This document shows positions 26,069 through 35,007 of a stretch of 64,000 nucleotides of DNA, in pieces. Every line of letters begins with the position of its first letter. Positions within the stretch are counted from its first letter, which is position 1. The notes below the pieces were generated by a model that worked only from the letters and a program-made list of their open reading frames with translations, was not told the origin of the DNA and made no database searches. This DNA comes from an uncultured Bacilli bacterium (GTDB taxonomy: Bacteria; Bacillota_I; Bacilli_A; RF39; UBA660): positions 261,126-325,125 of the forward strand of contig CAJTLN010000003.1 in assembly GCA_910577505.1 (NCBI GenBank). Direction: 5' to 3'. A program made the position numbers and the translations under genes.

Positions 26069-27355
26069 TTATTTAACTGGCTCTATTTTAGTTTTTCCAC
26101 CCATATATGGTTGTAATACTTTTGGAATTAATACTGAGCCATCAGCTTGATAGTTATTTTCTAATAAAGCAATTAATCCACGTGGAGTTGCTACTACTGT
26201 ATTATTTAGGGTATGAACATAATAAGTTCCTTTTTCACCCTTAGTACGAATGCCTAAGCGTCTTGCTTGTGCATCTCCTAAATTAGAACAACTTGCTACT
26301 TCAAAATATTTTTGCTGACGAGGGCTCCATGCTTCAATATCACAAGATTTAACTTTAAGATCAGCTAAGTCTCCGCTACAGCATTCTAATTGTCTTACTG
26401 GAATATCCCAACTTCTAAATAAATCGACTGTTAATTTCCACATTTTATTATACCAATCAGCAGATTCTTCTGGCTCACAAACAACAATCATCTCTTGTTT
26501 TTCAAATTGATGAACTCTATAAAGTCCTCTTTCTTCTAGGCCATGAGATCCGCCTTCTTTTCTAAAACATGGAGAATAAGAAGTCATAGTAATTGGTAAA
26601 GTATCTTGTTTAATTATTTGATCTTTAAACTTACCAATCATACTATGTTCAGAAGTTCCAATTAAATATAAGTCTTCTCCTTCTATTTTATACATCATAG
26701 CTTCCATTTCTGGGAATGACATAACACCTGTTACTACATCACTATGAATCATAAATGGTGGAATTGCATAAGTAAAACCATGATCAATCATATAGTCTCT
26801 TGCACAAGCTAACATTGCTTCATGTAGACGAGCAACGTCACCTATTAAATAGTAGAATCCTTCACCACTAGTACGACCTGCTGCTTCTTTATCTAAACCA
26901 TTAAAAGATGCTACGATATCAGCGTGATATGGAATTTCATATTCAGGAACTATTGGTTCACCAAATCTTTCTACTTCAACATTTTCTGAATCATCTTTAC
27001 CTACTGGAACAGAAGGATCCATGATATTTGGGATTACCATCATACGATCTTTAATCTCTTTATCTAATTCTACTTTAGTATTTTCTAGTTCAGTAATTTT
27101 AGCTGCCATTGTAGCTATTTCTTCTTTAATAGCATTTGCTTCGTCAAGTTTCTTATCTTTCATTAATTTACCGATTTCAGCACTCTTCTTGTTTTTATCT
27201 GCTTTTAAATCGTCAGCTTCTTTTTGAGCTTCTCTAACGCGAATATCCATTTCATATACTTCATCTACTAAAGGAAGTTTTTCATCTTGGAATTTCTTTT
27301 TAATATTTTCTTTTACTACGTCTCTGTTTTCTCTTATTAATTTAATGTCTATCAT
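26069..27355 (-). CDS. serS: Seryl-tRNA synthetase
   Basis: Class II synthetase charging tRNA-Ser. The 428 residues show the N-terminal coiled-coil arm (about 30-100: rich in Lys, Glu and Ala, KEADDLKADKNKKSAEIGKL) that grips the long variable arm, motif 2 FRKEGGSHGLEERGLYRVHQF and motif 3 near GLIALLENNYQ. It overlaps the upstream HD gene by four bases (ATGA) and is followed by the interrupted methyltransferase. The whole unit is under the Ser-type T-box at 27893-28087. Confidence 0.97.
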   Translation of the reverse strand: MIDIKLIRENRDVVKENIKKKFQDEKLPLVDEVYEMDIRVREAQKEADDLKADKNKKSAEIGKLMKDKKLDEANAIKEEIATMAAKITELENTKVELDKEIKDRMMVIPNIMDPSVPVGKDDSENVEVERFGEPIVPEYEIPYHADIVASFNGLDKEAAGRTSGEGFYYLIGDVARLHEAMLACARDYMIDHGFTYAIPPFMIHSDVVTGVMSFPEMEAMMYKIEGEDLYLIGTSEHSMIGKFKDQIIKQDTLPITMTSYSPCFRKEGGSHGLEERGLYRVHQFEKQEMIVVCEPEESADWYNKMWKLTVDLFRSWDIPVRQLECCSGDLADLKVKSCDIEAWSPRQQKYFEVASCSNLGDAQARRLGIRTKGEKGTYYVHTLNNTVVATPRGLIALLENNYQADGSVLIPKVLQPYMGGKTKIEPVK

Positions 27356-27876
27356 ATTATCTCTCCTCTTTCTTTTAAATAGTTTTCTAATCTAACTATT
27401 TCATTTTGATATTTATTTACTAAATGAGTTTTGGTTTTTTCATCTAGTTTACTTAATCTTTCTTGATTAAAATTATCACTCATATCAGAGTATTTTAGTT
27501 TTATGGCTTCAACGTTATTACTTTCTAATATTTTTGTTATTTTATTATGATAATTTTCGAGCCAAGCTTTTTTACTTAATACGATATTGGTTTTATCATT
27601 AGTAACTAGTTTAACTAATTTAATTATCTCATCATTGAAACCTAATTGTTTTAAATCGTCAAATGTAACTTTAGTATCTTCTACTGTATCATGTAATAAA
27701 CCCGCTACTTTGGTATTTGAATTACTTAATTTATTACTTACTCTTAATAAATGATTAATATAAGGTTCTCCTTCTTTGTCTTTTTTATTACGAAAAAGAT
27801 ATTCTACAAGTTTTAACGATCGCTCATAATTATCAGCAATTAATAATAATTCATCTTTTAAAGATTTCTTTATCAT
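27352..27876 (-). CDS. HD-domain protein similar to the (p)ppGpp hydrolase domain
   Basis: A 174-residue stand-alone HD domain. The pattern GEPYINHLLRVSNKL, then GLLHDTVEDT (HD metal site, near 62) and a late KLKYSDMSDN corresponds to the hydrolase half of Rel/SpoT, and it resembles the small alarmone hydrolase or HD pyrophosphohydrolase groups. It lacks any synthetase region. It is the first gene of the serS operon, so its level rises when tRNA-Ser is uncharged, which couples a possible alarmone-removing enzyme to serine starvation. The substrate is inferred, not shown. Confidence 0.8.
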   Translation of the reverse strand: MIKKSLKDELLLIADNYERSLKLVEYLFRNKKDKEGEPYINHLLRVSNKLSNSNTKVAGLLHDTVEDTKVTFDDLKQLGFNDEIIKLVKLVTNDKTNIVLSKKAWLENYHNKITKILESNNVEAIKLKYSDMSDNFNQERLSKLDEKTKTHLVNKYQNEIVRLENYLKERGEII

Positions 27877-27892
27877 ACTAAACCTCCTAAAA

Positions 27893-28087
27893 TAAAAAAG
27901 GATGGTACAAAGGAGTGCATAAGCACGGTACCATCCTTATATTAGCTTAATTTGAATAACGGGGATTACCCGGCAGTGATTAGCTGCTCTAGAAAGTAGA
28001 TTCATTTGTTTACTAGATCCATTTTCATCAACCATGGACTTTCTATACTAGTAACTACAAATTACTGGTCTTTCTTTAACGATTTAT
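27893..28087 (-). ncRNA. T-box riboswitch for the HD-serS operon
   Basis: The minus-strand leader ends in the T-box AAGGATGGTACCGTG (27938-27924) and a terminator stem AAGGATGGTAC / GTACCATCCTT (27938-27928 with 27908-27898) followed by T6. Stem I closes by AGAAAG with CTTTCT, and in the internal loop the sequence GAA-TCT-A just before CTTTCT places a UCU (Ser) specifier followed by the usual purine. This agrees with the serS gene it precedes. The TGGT would meet the tRNA-Ser discriminator base (normally G) through a U-G pair. Confidence 0.88.
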
Positions 28088-28093
28088 GTGTTT

Positions 28094-28122
28094 ATTTTAT
28101 AATTTTTTTGTGATAAAGTCAA
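28094..28122 (-). promoter_or_regulatory. Promoter of the T-box serS operon
   Basis: TTGACT (28122-28117) and TAAAAT (28099-28094) on the minus strand, 17 bases apart. It lies just past the stop of the gene at 28126. Confidence 0.75.
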
Positions 28123-28125
28123 ATA

Positions 28126-29493
28126 TTACATATTCATTTTACTTATAGCATAAACAGCGAGCAAAATAATTCCAATAGTAGCAAATAAAACAATAGTTAC
28201 TACAGCAAGTAATATTGTACTTCCTTTTTCTTCTTCATATTCATCAGATACATAATTATCAACAAATGGAGACACTCGATTATTATATAAAATATTGTTG
28301 TCTTCATTCTTAGCAAGATCATCTTTTGTATCTGGAGTTTTAGTCTTTTTATTTAAGACTATTTCACTTATCATATTAATGTTTTCAGTTACTAATTTAT
28401 TATATTTACTATATTCTGTATACTCTAAATGTTCTTTGATTACTTGGATAATTATTGGCAATAGAGTATCTTTATTATTATAAATTAAAGATAATAATTC
28501 TTTTATATAATAATAGTAATTTTCAACCAAAGTATTTAATAATTCTTTTTTATCTACTATAAAGAAATTACAGATTGTTTTTGTTCTATCAATTGAAGGT
28601 AAATCAACAACATATTTATTGTATGATGGTGATAAACGATAAGTATAAGTTAATTTAGTTTTATTAACCATTATACCTATATTGCTTAAATTATTATTTA
28701 AACTATTAGTTAATAATTCAAATACTTTCATATTTAAATAATCTCTTTTTAGCTGTTCTATATTTTCTTTTGTAATGTCTGGAAGACAAGCAAATAATTT
28801 AAAAACATATTCTGTGTTATTTTTGTATTCTGTAATTTTAGCTTCTTTTAAGCCATGCTTAATATTCTTATCATGATATTCAAGTAATTCTTGAGTTTGA
28901 TTGAATTTAGTAGATTCTTCTTTTACAAATCTTAAAGTTTCTTCAAGATTTAAGAATCTTTCATTTTTTTCAACGAAAGAAATATTTACTATTCCTGTTG
29001 GATTCATTTTTTCATCAAAAATTCTGTAAGTATGAGCATAATCTATATTTAGAAGATAAGCAATATCACTCATAATTAACTCATAATCATTATTAATACT
29101 ATTTTCTTTTTTATATCCTTGTTTTTCGTTATTAACGTTAACAAGTTTTAAATAAGGATTAACTGATTCTATTTCTTCTATATAAGCTTGTTCTAGTATT
29201 TTGACTCCTTGATCATATGACAATAAATAACAATTATTACCTTTTTTTAATTTATCTATTTGAGATAAATAATATTCTTTTAAAGAAGCTAAATTTTTAT
29301 TGTGATTTATCTTTCTAACTTGATTAGAAAATTTATTATCTATTAAAGTATTTATTTCTGTTAATGTTTTATCTGAATTAGCTAGATTTTCTGCTAGAGA
29401 ATTTATTTTTTCTTCACTATAAACTTGACCTAATTCTTCTAATGAGTTAAGTCTATCTTTTATATGATTGATAATAAGTTCTTTTCTATTCAT
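28126..29493 (-). CDS. Unknown tail-anchored helical protein
   Basis: Not recognised. The 455 residues are mostly helical and charged, without a signal peptide, and end in one hydrophobic segment (STILLAVVTIVLFATIGIILLAVYAI, about 425-450) and a tiny tail, so the bulk should face the cytoplasm. There are Asn- and Lys-rich stretches and no clear enzyme motif. AAGGTGCTAG precedes the ATG. Only a short gap separates it from the signal peptidase gene upstream, so they may be cotranscribed. A sporulation or division role is possible but not supported by any motif. Confidence 0.65.
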   Translation of the reverse strand: MNRKELIINHIKDRLNSLEELGQVYSEEKINSLAENLANSDKTLTEINTLIDNKFSNQVRKINHNKNLASLKEYYLSQIDKLKKGNNCYLLSYDQGVKILEQAYIEEIESVNPYLKLVNVNNEKQGYKKENSINNDYELIMSDIAYLLNIDYAHTYRIFDEKMNPTGIVNISFVEKNERFLNLEETLRFVKEESTKFNQTQELLEYHDKNIKHGLKEAKITEYKNNTEYVFKLFACLPDITKENIEQLKRDYLNMKVFELLTNSLNNNLSNIGIMVNKTKLTYTYRLSPSYNKYVVDLPSIDRTKTICNFFIVDKKELLNTLVENYYYYIKELLSLIYNNKDTLLPIIIQVIKEHLEYTEYSKYNKLVTENINMISEIVLNKKTKTPDTKDDLAKNEDNNILYNNRVSPFVDNYVSDEYEEEKGSTILLAVVTIVLFATIGIILLAVYAISKMNM

Positions 29494-29555
29494 TCTAGCA
29501 CCTTCTATTCTTTTAATATTATAACATAAATTTAGAAAATTATTTAATAAAATGC

Positions 29556-30119
29556 TTAATTTATAGAGCTAAAAGGTATAATACTAAATTTAACTTTTCC
29601 TAATATATCATCTTTTTTTATGCATCCAATTGCAATATCTCTACTATCTAGGGAATCTTTTCTATTATCTCCCATTACAAAATACTCGCCATTTGGTACT
29701 GTATATGGAAGTATTATATCAGGGCTGCCCATATTTTTTTCTTTTATATATTCTTCTTTTAATTCTTTATTATTTAAAATTATAGTTCCATCTGGTCTTA
29801 TATCAATAGTATCTCCTGGTAATGCGATAATTCTTTTTATCATAGTTGCTCTATTATGGTGAAAAGCTATTATGTCACCTTGTTTTAATTCATTTGGTTT
29901 AATAGTTAAGACAAGGTATTTTTCCTGAAGTGTAGGACTCATACTTGTTCCATGTATTTTATATAACTTAACATTTAATATCATTATTGCCAACAAAAGA
30001 AAAATGCTTATAAGAACTACTATTATTAAAAATATAGTTTGAAATTTTACAGGTTTTTGATTTTTAGGTGTTATTAAGTTATTGTCATTCATATTTGCTA
30101 ATGTATTTGGTTCGTACAT
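29556..30119 (-). CDS. lepB: Signal peptidase I
   Basis: A 187-residue membrane-bound peptidase that removes Sec signal peptides. It has one N-terminal membrane segment (about 25-47), the catalytic Ser in HGTSMSPTL (near 57), the catalytic Lys in MIKRIIALPGDTI (near 94) and the late box GDNRKDSLDSRD. The size is that of the Bacillus SipS type. The N-terminal 25 residues before the membrane segment are Asn-rich and somewhat longer than usual. It should process the exported proteins of this window. Confidence 0.95.
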   Translation of the reverse strand: MYEPNTLANMNDNNLITPKNQKPVKFQTIFLIIVVLISIFLLLAIMILNVKLYKIHGTSMSPTLQEKYLVLTIKPNELKQGDIIAFHHNRATMIKRIIALPGDTIDIRPDGTIILNNKELKEEYIKEKNMGSPDIILPYTVPNGEYFVMGDNRKDSLDSRDIAIGCIKKDDILGKVKFSIIPFSSIN

Positions 30120-30191
30120 ACTATCATCTTCTTTACTATTAATTTATATTATAATAAAAAATTATAAATAAAAAAAGAACATGATGTTCTT

Positions 30192-30506
30192 TTAGTTTGA
30201 TAATTCGTCCAATTTCTTTTGCAATTCTGTTTCTTTTTCAGATATTTTTGAAGATGCTGCTTCTTCTAGAGAGTACCATCCTTTATTCCAGGCTAAATTA
30301 TATGCTTCACGTTGAAGTTCTTCTACGCTATTAAAAAAGTCTAGAAATTCACTATGTAATTTTTCATTACTTGCTTCTGTTAATGCTACGCACATATTCT
30401 TTGTAATATCTTTTTCACTGCTCAAAATGTCTACTAAATAATCTCTTTCATTCATATTCTTAGTTGCATCTACTTTTGTTTGTTCACAACATACTTTGTT
30501 TGCCAT
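30192..30506 (-). CDS. Spore coat protein of the CotF family
   Basis: A 104-residue helical protein matching the Coat F domain pattern: MNERDYLVDILSSEKDITKN, then ALTEASNEKLHSEF and a late NLAWNKGWYSLEEA, which follow the helix-loop-helix repeats of CotF (DRD.L.D.L.SEK...N...A..EA....LR and QRGWY). It is expected in the spore coat. GGAGG precedes the ATG. It follows a small gene of the same operon by ten bases. Confidence 0.82.
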   Translation of the reverse strand: MANKVCCEQTKVDATKNMNERDYLVDILSSEKDITKNMCVALTEASNEKLHSEFLDFFNSVEELQREAYNLAWNKGWYSLEEAASSKISEKETELQKKLDELSN

Positions 30507-30516
30507 TATATTCCTC

Positions 30517-30714
30517 CTATCCTAATTTTTTTATAATTTGATCACAAATCTTCTTGTGTTTTTTAGAGACTTCTTTAAAGAATGATGATATATCTTCATC
30601 AGTAACTATTTCGCTATATGTATAAGCTTTTTTACATATGGTAAAATGCCAGTTAAACATATCTTCTAAATAAGATAAATCTTTTGTAGATATAATGTTT
30701 GGTATTTGTTTCAT
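30517..30714 (-). CDS. Small helical protein, probable coat partner
   Basis: A 65-residue protein of two likely helices (TKDLSYLEDMFNWHFTICKKA and EDISSFFKEVSKKHKKICDQI). Comparable small ORFs of the type TKDLSYIEDIFNW are found beside coat F proteins in clostridia and related Bacillota. It lies ten bases upstream of the CotF-like gene with GGTTGAT before its ATG, so the two are likely made together late in sporulation. Its individual function is not known. Confidence 0.7.
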   Translation of the reverse strand: MKQIPNIISTKDLSYLEDMFNWHFTICKKAYTYSEIVTDEDISSFFKEVSKKHKKICDQIIKKLG

Positions 30715-30775
30715 TTTATCAACCCTTTCTAATATTATTATGGTTATTGAAAATATTTTTATTCAAAAAAAAGAA

Positions 30776-31213
30776 TCATTTATGTGATTCTTCATACTCT
30801 TTTATAGCTTTTTCTAATCCTTTCCACGGAATAGTAGCACACCCTATTCTATTTTGTTGTTTATATATATCTTCATAACAGCATGCTTCTTCAAGTAAGT
30901 CTTCATTATATTCTTTTTCGTTAATCATATTATAGTAATTATTCATTATTTCTTTTACTTCTGAAATTTCTTTACCTATTAATAGTTTTATCATAATAGA
31001 GGTTGCTGATGTTGATATTGCACATGCTTCACCATTAAAATGAATATCTTTTATTTTGTTATCATCAAATAAAACGTATAAATCAATGTTATCTATACAT
31101 GTTTCACTATTAGAATTTACTTTAATATATTTTTTGTCTTCGATAGAATTTCTATTTAAAGGATTTAGATAGTGTTCCATAATTATTTCTTTTCTTAATT
31201 CTGGGTCTAACAT
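30776..31213 (-). CDS. sufU: SufU zinc-dependent sulfurtransferase
   Basis: A 145-residue SufU-type protein that accepts persulfide sulfur from SufS. The opening YLNPLNRN, the Cys of FNGEACAISTSA (near 61), the Cys pair of LEEACCYED (near 112) and the C-terminal RIGCATIPWKGLEKAI supply the zinc ligands seen in Bacillus SufU. It is somewhat shorter in the linker. It follows sufS by twelve bases at the end of the SUF operon. Confidence 0.93.
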   Translation of the reverse strand: MLDPELRKEIIMEHYLNPLNRNSIEDKKYIKVNSNSETCIDNIDLYVLFDDNKIKDIHFNGEACAISTSATSIMIKLLIGKEISEVKEIMNNYYNMINEKEYNEDLLEEACCYEDIYKQQNRIGCATIPWKGLEKAIKEYEESHK

Positions 31214-31225
31214 AATATCACTCCA

Positions 31226-32422
31226 TTATAACATTTCATTTAATATTTTATTTTTATCTTTTAATAAGTCTGCTAATTTATTAATTTCTTCTAATGTGTT
31301 ATAAAGATAGATGCTTACGCGAACAGTGTTTTTTACACCAACTTCATTTTTTAATATCTTTGCGCAATGATTCCCTGCTCTAACACAAATATTGTATTTA
31401 TTTAGATATACGGCAACGTCTTGAGCAAATATTCCATCAACATTAAAAGCAATTACTCCACTATCACTTTCTTCATTAACTATATTAATATGTGAAATGT
31501 TTTTTAATTTATTTATTAAAATCTTACGTAGTTCTTGTTCATGAGCTGTAATCTTTTCCATACCAATTTTATTTAAATATTCAACTGCTGCTCCTAAACC
31601 TATCGCTCCTTCTATATTTGGAGTTCCTGCTTCTAGTCTTGTTGGAAGTGGTTTTAAATAAACATCATCTACAGTGTCGAATGATTCATTCATTCCTCCA
31701 CCTAAATTTTTGGGTTCAATCGCATCTAATAATTCGTATTTGCCATATAGAACTCCTATTCCTGTTGGACCACACATTTTGTGTCCAGAAAAGGCTAGAA
31801 AGTCACAATCTAAGTCTTGAACATCCGTTTTAATATGTGGAACACTTTGAGCTCCATCAACTACAACAAAAATATTATTTTGGTGAGCATACTCGCAAAT
31901 TTCTTTTATTGGTCTTAAATCACCAATTACATTTGTAATCATCGCTAGACTTATTACTTTTGTTTTCGATGATATAACTTTTTTTAAATTATTTAGAGTA
32001 ACATAATGATTATCATCTAAGGGACAAAATTTTATAACTATACCATTTGTTTTTGCTAGTCTAAACCATGGTAAAACATTAGATGCATGTTCACTCTCTG
32101 TAATTATTACTTCATCACCTGGTTCTAAATTTTGTTTAAAGAATCCATCAGCAATAATGTTTATTGAGTCAGTTGTTCCACTAGTAAATATAATCTCTTG
32201 TCTAGTTTTAGCATTTATAAATTCCTTTATTGTATCTCGACTTGATTCATATTCATTATCTACTTTTAGAGAGATGTCATAATCACCACGATGAGCGTTA
32301 GCTGTAAATTTTGTATAATAATCATTAATTTTATCTATAACGTATTTAGGTTTCCATGTTGTTGCTCCATTATCTAAATATATATAATGGCTATTTATCA
32401 TTGGAAAGTCTTCTCTATTCAT
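31226..32422 (-). CDS. sufS: Cysteine desulfurase SufS
   Basis: A 398-residue PLP enzyme that takes sulfur from cysteine for iron-sulfur clusters. The PLP lysine is in AFSGHKMCGPTGIG (near 222), the persulfide-forming Cys is in VRAGNHCAKIL (near 352), and the opening YLDNGATTWKPKYV is typical of the SufS group. AGGAGGTGA precedes the ATG. Three bases separate it from the stop of sufD, so it is part of the sufC-D-S-U transcript. Confidence 0.97.
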   Translation of the reverse strand: MNREDFPMINSHYIYLDNGATTWKPKYVIDKINDYYTKFTANAHRGDYDISLKVDNEYESSRDTIKEFINAKTRQEIIFTSGTTDSINIIADGFFKQNLEPGDEVIITESEHASNVLPWFRLAKTNGIVIKFCPLDDNHYVTLNNLKKVISSKTKVISLAMITNVIGDLRPIKEICEYAHQNNIFVVVDGAQSVPHIKTDVQDLDCDFLAFSGHKMCGPTGIGVLYGKYELLDAIEPKNLGGGMNESFDTVDDVYLKPLPTRLEAGTPNIEGAIGLGAAVEYLNKIGMEKITAHEQELRKILINKLKNISHINIVNEESDSGVIAFNVDGIFAQDVAVYLNKYNICVRAGNHCAKILKNEVGVKNTVRVSIYLYNTLEEINKLADLLKDKNKILNEML

Positions 32423-32425
32423 CAG

Positions 32426-33118
32426 TTATTCACCTCCTATTAATTCTTCTATTTTATTATTTGTTTCTTCATCAGTATCTAAATTACTTAAAAGATAGCC
32501 TTTCTTTATTAATTTTACTGCACTTTCATTGCTTAAACCACGACCATTTAAATAAAATAAATAATCTTTATCTATGCTGCTTATTGTACAAGCATGATTT
32601 ACTTCTATTTCATTCGATGCAACTAGAAGATTTGGTATACAAGCGCTTTCTTCATTATTAAGCATAAGTATTTTGATACTTTCTATTAAATTATTATTTT
32701 CTATTTTGGGTAAAGTATTAGCGGTTGAAGTAATATGACAGCTACCACTTTCTTGTGTAACAGCCTTTACCTTTATTTCTGTTTCATTATTGTTACCAGA
32801 TATATTACTATTAAATACTAAATTACATTTATCATTTGCAATCATTGAGTAATTAAATACAGCGTTTGATTTATGCGACTGATTTAGAGTAATCTTATTA
32901 TTACTTTTATTATGGACGATAAAGCGATTATATATAAGTGAACTATTTGGTTCGACATTAATTGTAAGTTCTAATTCTTCTTCATCTATTTTATTTATTT
33001 CATTTATTAAGACGCGGCCTTTTATATTAATTGTTAATTTTTTTACTGCAATATTTAATTCAATAGCATTATCTTTTAAATCTATGTTATCTTCTTTGTC
33101 TACTATTATTCTATTCAT
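32426..33118 (-). CDS. sufD: Short SufB/SufD-type scaffold protein
   Basis: A 230-residue protein of the SufB/SufD core family. The beta-helix region is followed by EVNHACTISSIDKDYLFYL and GRGLSNESAVKLIKKGYL, the family's end motif with its conserved His. Typical SufD is over 400 residues, so the N-terminal domain is missing or replaced; the gene overlaps nothing that could extend it. An in-frame ATG at 33160 would overlap sufC by 41 bases; the ATG at 33118 just after the sufC stop is preferred. No sufB is found beside it, so this may be the sole scaffold partner of SufC. Confidence 0.85.
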   Translation of the reverse strand: MNRIIVDKEDNIDLKDNAIELNIAVKKLTINIKGRVLINEINKIDEEELELTINVEPNSSLIYNRFIVHNKSNNKITLNQSHKSNAVFNYSMIANDKCNLVFNSNISGNNNETEIKVKAVTQESGSCHITSTANTLPKIENNNLIESIKILMLNNEESACIPNLLVASNEIEVNHACTISSIDKDYLFYLNGRGLSNESAVKLIKKGYLLSNLDTDEETNNKIEELIGGE

Positions 33119-33119
33119 T

Positions 33120-33875
33120 TTAATCGTTTCTTTCTTGTGTCTTTTCCCCAGAAACATCATTAAATCCAGTTTTTTCTATATAGTTTGCAAGAGATGAGTC
33201 ACCACTTTTGACTATTTTTTTATCTTTTAGAATATGAACATAATCTGGTTTTAAAATATCTAATAATTTAGTATTATGTGTAATTAATAACATTGAACAG
33301 TTTGTAACGCTTTGATATTCTTTTAATGAATTGGCAACAATTTTTAACGCATCTACATCAAGTCCTGAATCTACTTCATCTAATATCAAGAAATTAGGTT
33401 TTAACATCCATACATGAAGAAGTTCATTTTTTTTGCGTTCTCCGCCTGACATTCCACTGTTTATATCTCTATGTAAAAAACTTTCTGGCATTGATAACTT
33501 TTCACAAATGCTTTTTGCTTCCTTAGAAAACTTAAAGATATCTATATGTTCTCCTGTACGCTCAGATAAAGCTAATCTTAACATTTCAGCATTTGTTACA
33601 CCTTCAATTGCTATAGGATTTTGACTTATCATCATTATACCTAGACGACTAATTTCTGTTGTAGTTAATTTTGACAAGTCATTATCATTGTAAATTATTT
33701 CACCACTTTTAATTGTATAATTAGGATCTTTAAGTAAACAGCGACAGATAGTACTTTTTCCAATTCCATTAGGTCCCATTAAAACATGTGTTTCCCCATC
33801 TTTTATTTCTAAAGAAAAATCTTTTAATATTTCTTTGTTATCCACAAAAACATTCAATTTATTTATATTTAACAT
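33120..33875 (-). CDS. sufC: Fe-S cluster assembly ATPase SufC
   Basis: A 251-residue ABC-type ATPase that drives the SufB/SufD scaffold. Walker A is MGPNGIGKST, the signature is SGMSGGERKKNELLHVW, Walker B is FLILDEVDSGLD, and the H-loop is LLITHNTKLL; these match the SufC group (GGERKK). The ORF is open to 33902, but AAGGTGAT four bases before the ATG at 33875 decides the start. It heads the sufC-D-S-U operon. Confidence 0.97.
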   Translation of the reverse strand: MLNINKLNVFVDNKEILKDFSLEIKDGETHVLMGPNGIGKSTICRCLLKDPNYTIKSGEIIYNDNDLSKLTTTEISRLGIMMISQNPIAIEGVTNAEMLRLALSERTGEHIDIFKFSKEAKSICEKLSMPESFLHRDINSGMSGGERKKNELLHVWMLKPNFLILDEVDSGLDVDALKIVANSLKEYQSVTNCSMLLITHNTKLLDILKPDYVHILKDKKIVKSGDSSLANYIEKTGFNDVSGEKTQERND

Positions 33876-33892
33876 ACGCATCACCTTCACAT

Positions 33893-33921
33893 ATTTTAGC
33901 ATTTTTTTCTATATAAGTCTA
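33893..33921 (-). promoter_or_regulatory. Promoter of the suf operon
   Basis: TAGACT (33921-33916) and extended TGCTAAAAT (-10 at 33898-33893) on the minus strand with a 17-base spacer. Confidence 0.65.
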
Positions 33922-33984
33922 TGAATACAAGTTATTTTCTAAATACCCATAGGGAGTATACAAAATATTAATTTATTAATATTA

Positions 33985-34010
33985 AAACTATAAGTAGAAA
34001 CTTATAGTTT
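33985..34010. terminator. Intrinsic terminator after the LysR gene
   Basis: A 10-bp inverted repeat (AAACTATAAG / CTTATAGTTT), loop TAGAAA, with an A run to the left for the minus strand; its right arm overlaps the LysR stop at 34002. Confidence 0.8.
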
Positions 34011-34898
34011 TTCATTATTTATTAAAGAGTTTATAAATTGTTTAGACGTATTTGTTAAGGTTGATTCATTGTAAACCAGTTTTATTATTTCTTCTGGCAT
34101 TGTTTCTTTAATTTCAATTATTTTTAAATCATCATTTAACTCTGCTACTTTTCTTGGAATATACCCAATTCCCATACCCTCTTTAATATAATCGACAATC
34201 ATTTCAATTGTTTCACATTCCATTAAAGGATTTATTACTAAACCTTTTGTATTTAAATAATCATCTAATATTTTTCTTTGTTTAGTATCTTTAGTTGGTA
34301 GTAATAAATTTTTTAAAGTTAATTCTTCTAAAGTTGAAATAGAATCTATCCCCTCCAAATCTTTTTTCACGGCGAAGCAATATTTGTCATTAATTAAATT
34401 TACTACTTTTAATTCTCTATTTATTTTAACTTCACCTGAAATAATTAAAAAGTCTAGGGAATGTTGATCAAATGAATCTAATAAAATTGATTCATCATGA
34501 GTACTTAATTTTATTATTATATTTGGATGGAGTTCCATAAATTTTTTTATATATTCTTTTAAATAATAAATACTTATATAAGATGGAATGCCTATTGAAA
34601 CTGTTCCTTTAGTTAATTCTTTTCCTTCTTGAAGTTCTCTTTCACCAAGCATTAAATAATTATAAGCTTTTTCAACATATATTAGTAAAGATTTTGCTTC
34701 TGGTGTTAGTTCTATTCCTCTATTAGTTCGATAAAAAAGTAATGTATTAAGTTCATATTCTAAATTTTGAATATGTTTTGATATAGCTGGTTGAGAGATG
34801 TGTAAGACGCGTGACGATTCCGAAAAGCTTTTTGTCTTTGCTACAGTGTAAAAGACACGATATAAATTAAGATTAAGGTTATTACATGGTAGTGCCAT
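34002..34898 (-). CDS. LysR-family transcriptional regulator
   Basis: A 298-residue regulator with the N-terminal helix-turn-helix in KSFSESSRVLHISQPAISKHI (near 22-45) and YRTNRGIELTPEA after it, then an effector-binding domain of about 210 residues. The TTG at 34916 is in frame, but CGAGGG and the ATG at 34898 suit translation better. It has its own strong promoter and terminator and lies between the suf operon and the thioredoxin-like gene; its targets are unknown. It is different in sequence from the LysR protein at 24562. Confidence 0.92.
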   Translation of the reverse strand: MALPCNNLNLNLYRVFYTVAKTKSFSESSRVLHISQPAISKHIQNLEYELNTLLFYRTNRGIELTPEAKSLLIYVEKAYNYLMLGERELQEGKELTKGTVSIGIPSYISIYYLKEYIKKFMELHPNIIIKLSTHDESILLDSFDQHSLDFLIISGEVKINRELKVVNLINDKYCFAVKKDLEGIDSISTLEELTLKNLLLPTKDTKQRKILDDYLNTKGLVINPLMECETIEMIVDYIKEGMGIGYIPRKVAELNDDLKIIEIKETMPEEIIKLVYNESTLTNTSKQFINSLINNEKL

Positions 34899-34925
34899 TT
34901 TAATCCCTCGTTTCAATCGCCTTTT

Positions 34926-34953
34926 ATTATATACGTTTTAAATTGTTTGTCAA
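34926..34953 (-). promoter_or_regulatory. Promoter of the LysR gene
   Basis: TTGACA (34953-34948) and TATAAT (34931-34926) on the minus strand with a 16-base spacer; near-consensus. Confidence 0.8.
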
Positions 34954-34974
34954 GGATTTGCTATAACCAAAAAG

Positions 34975-35007
34975 AAAACAATTATAACAAATTGTTATAA
35001 TTGTTTT
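34975..35007. terminator. Intrinsic terminator after the thioredoxin-like gene
   Basis: A 14-bp inverted repeat (AAAACAATTATAAC / GTTATAATTGTTTT) with a five-base loop, overlapping the gene's stop codon at 35007. Confidence 0.8.
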
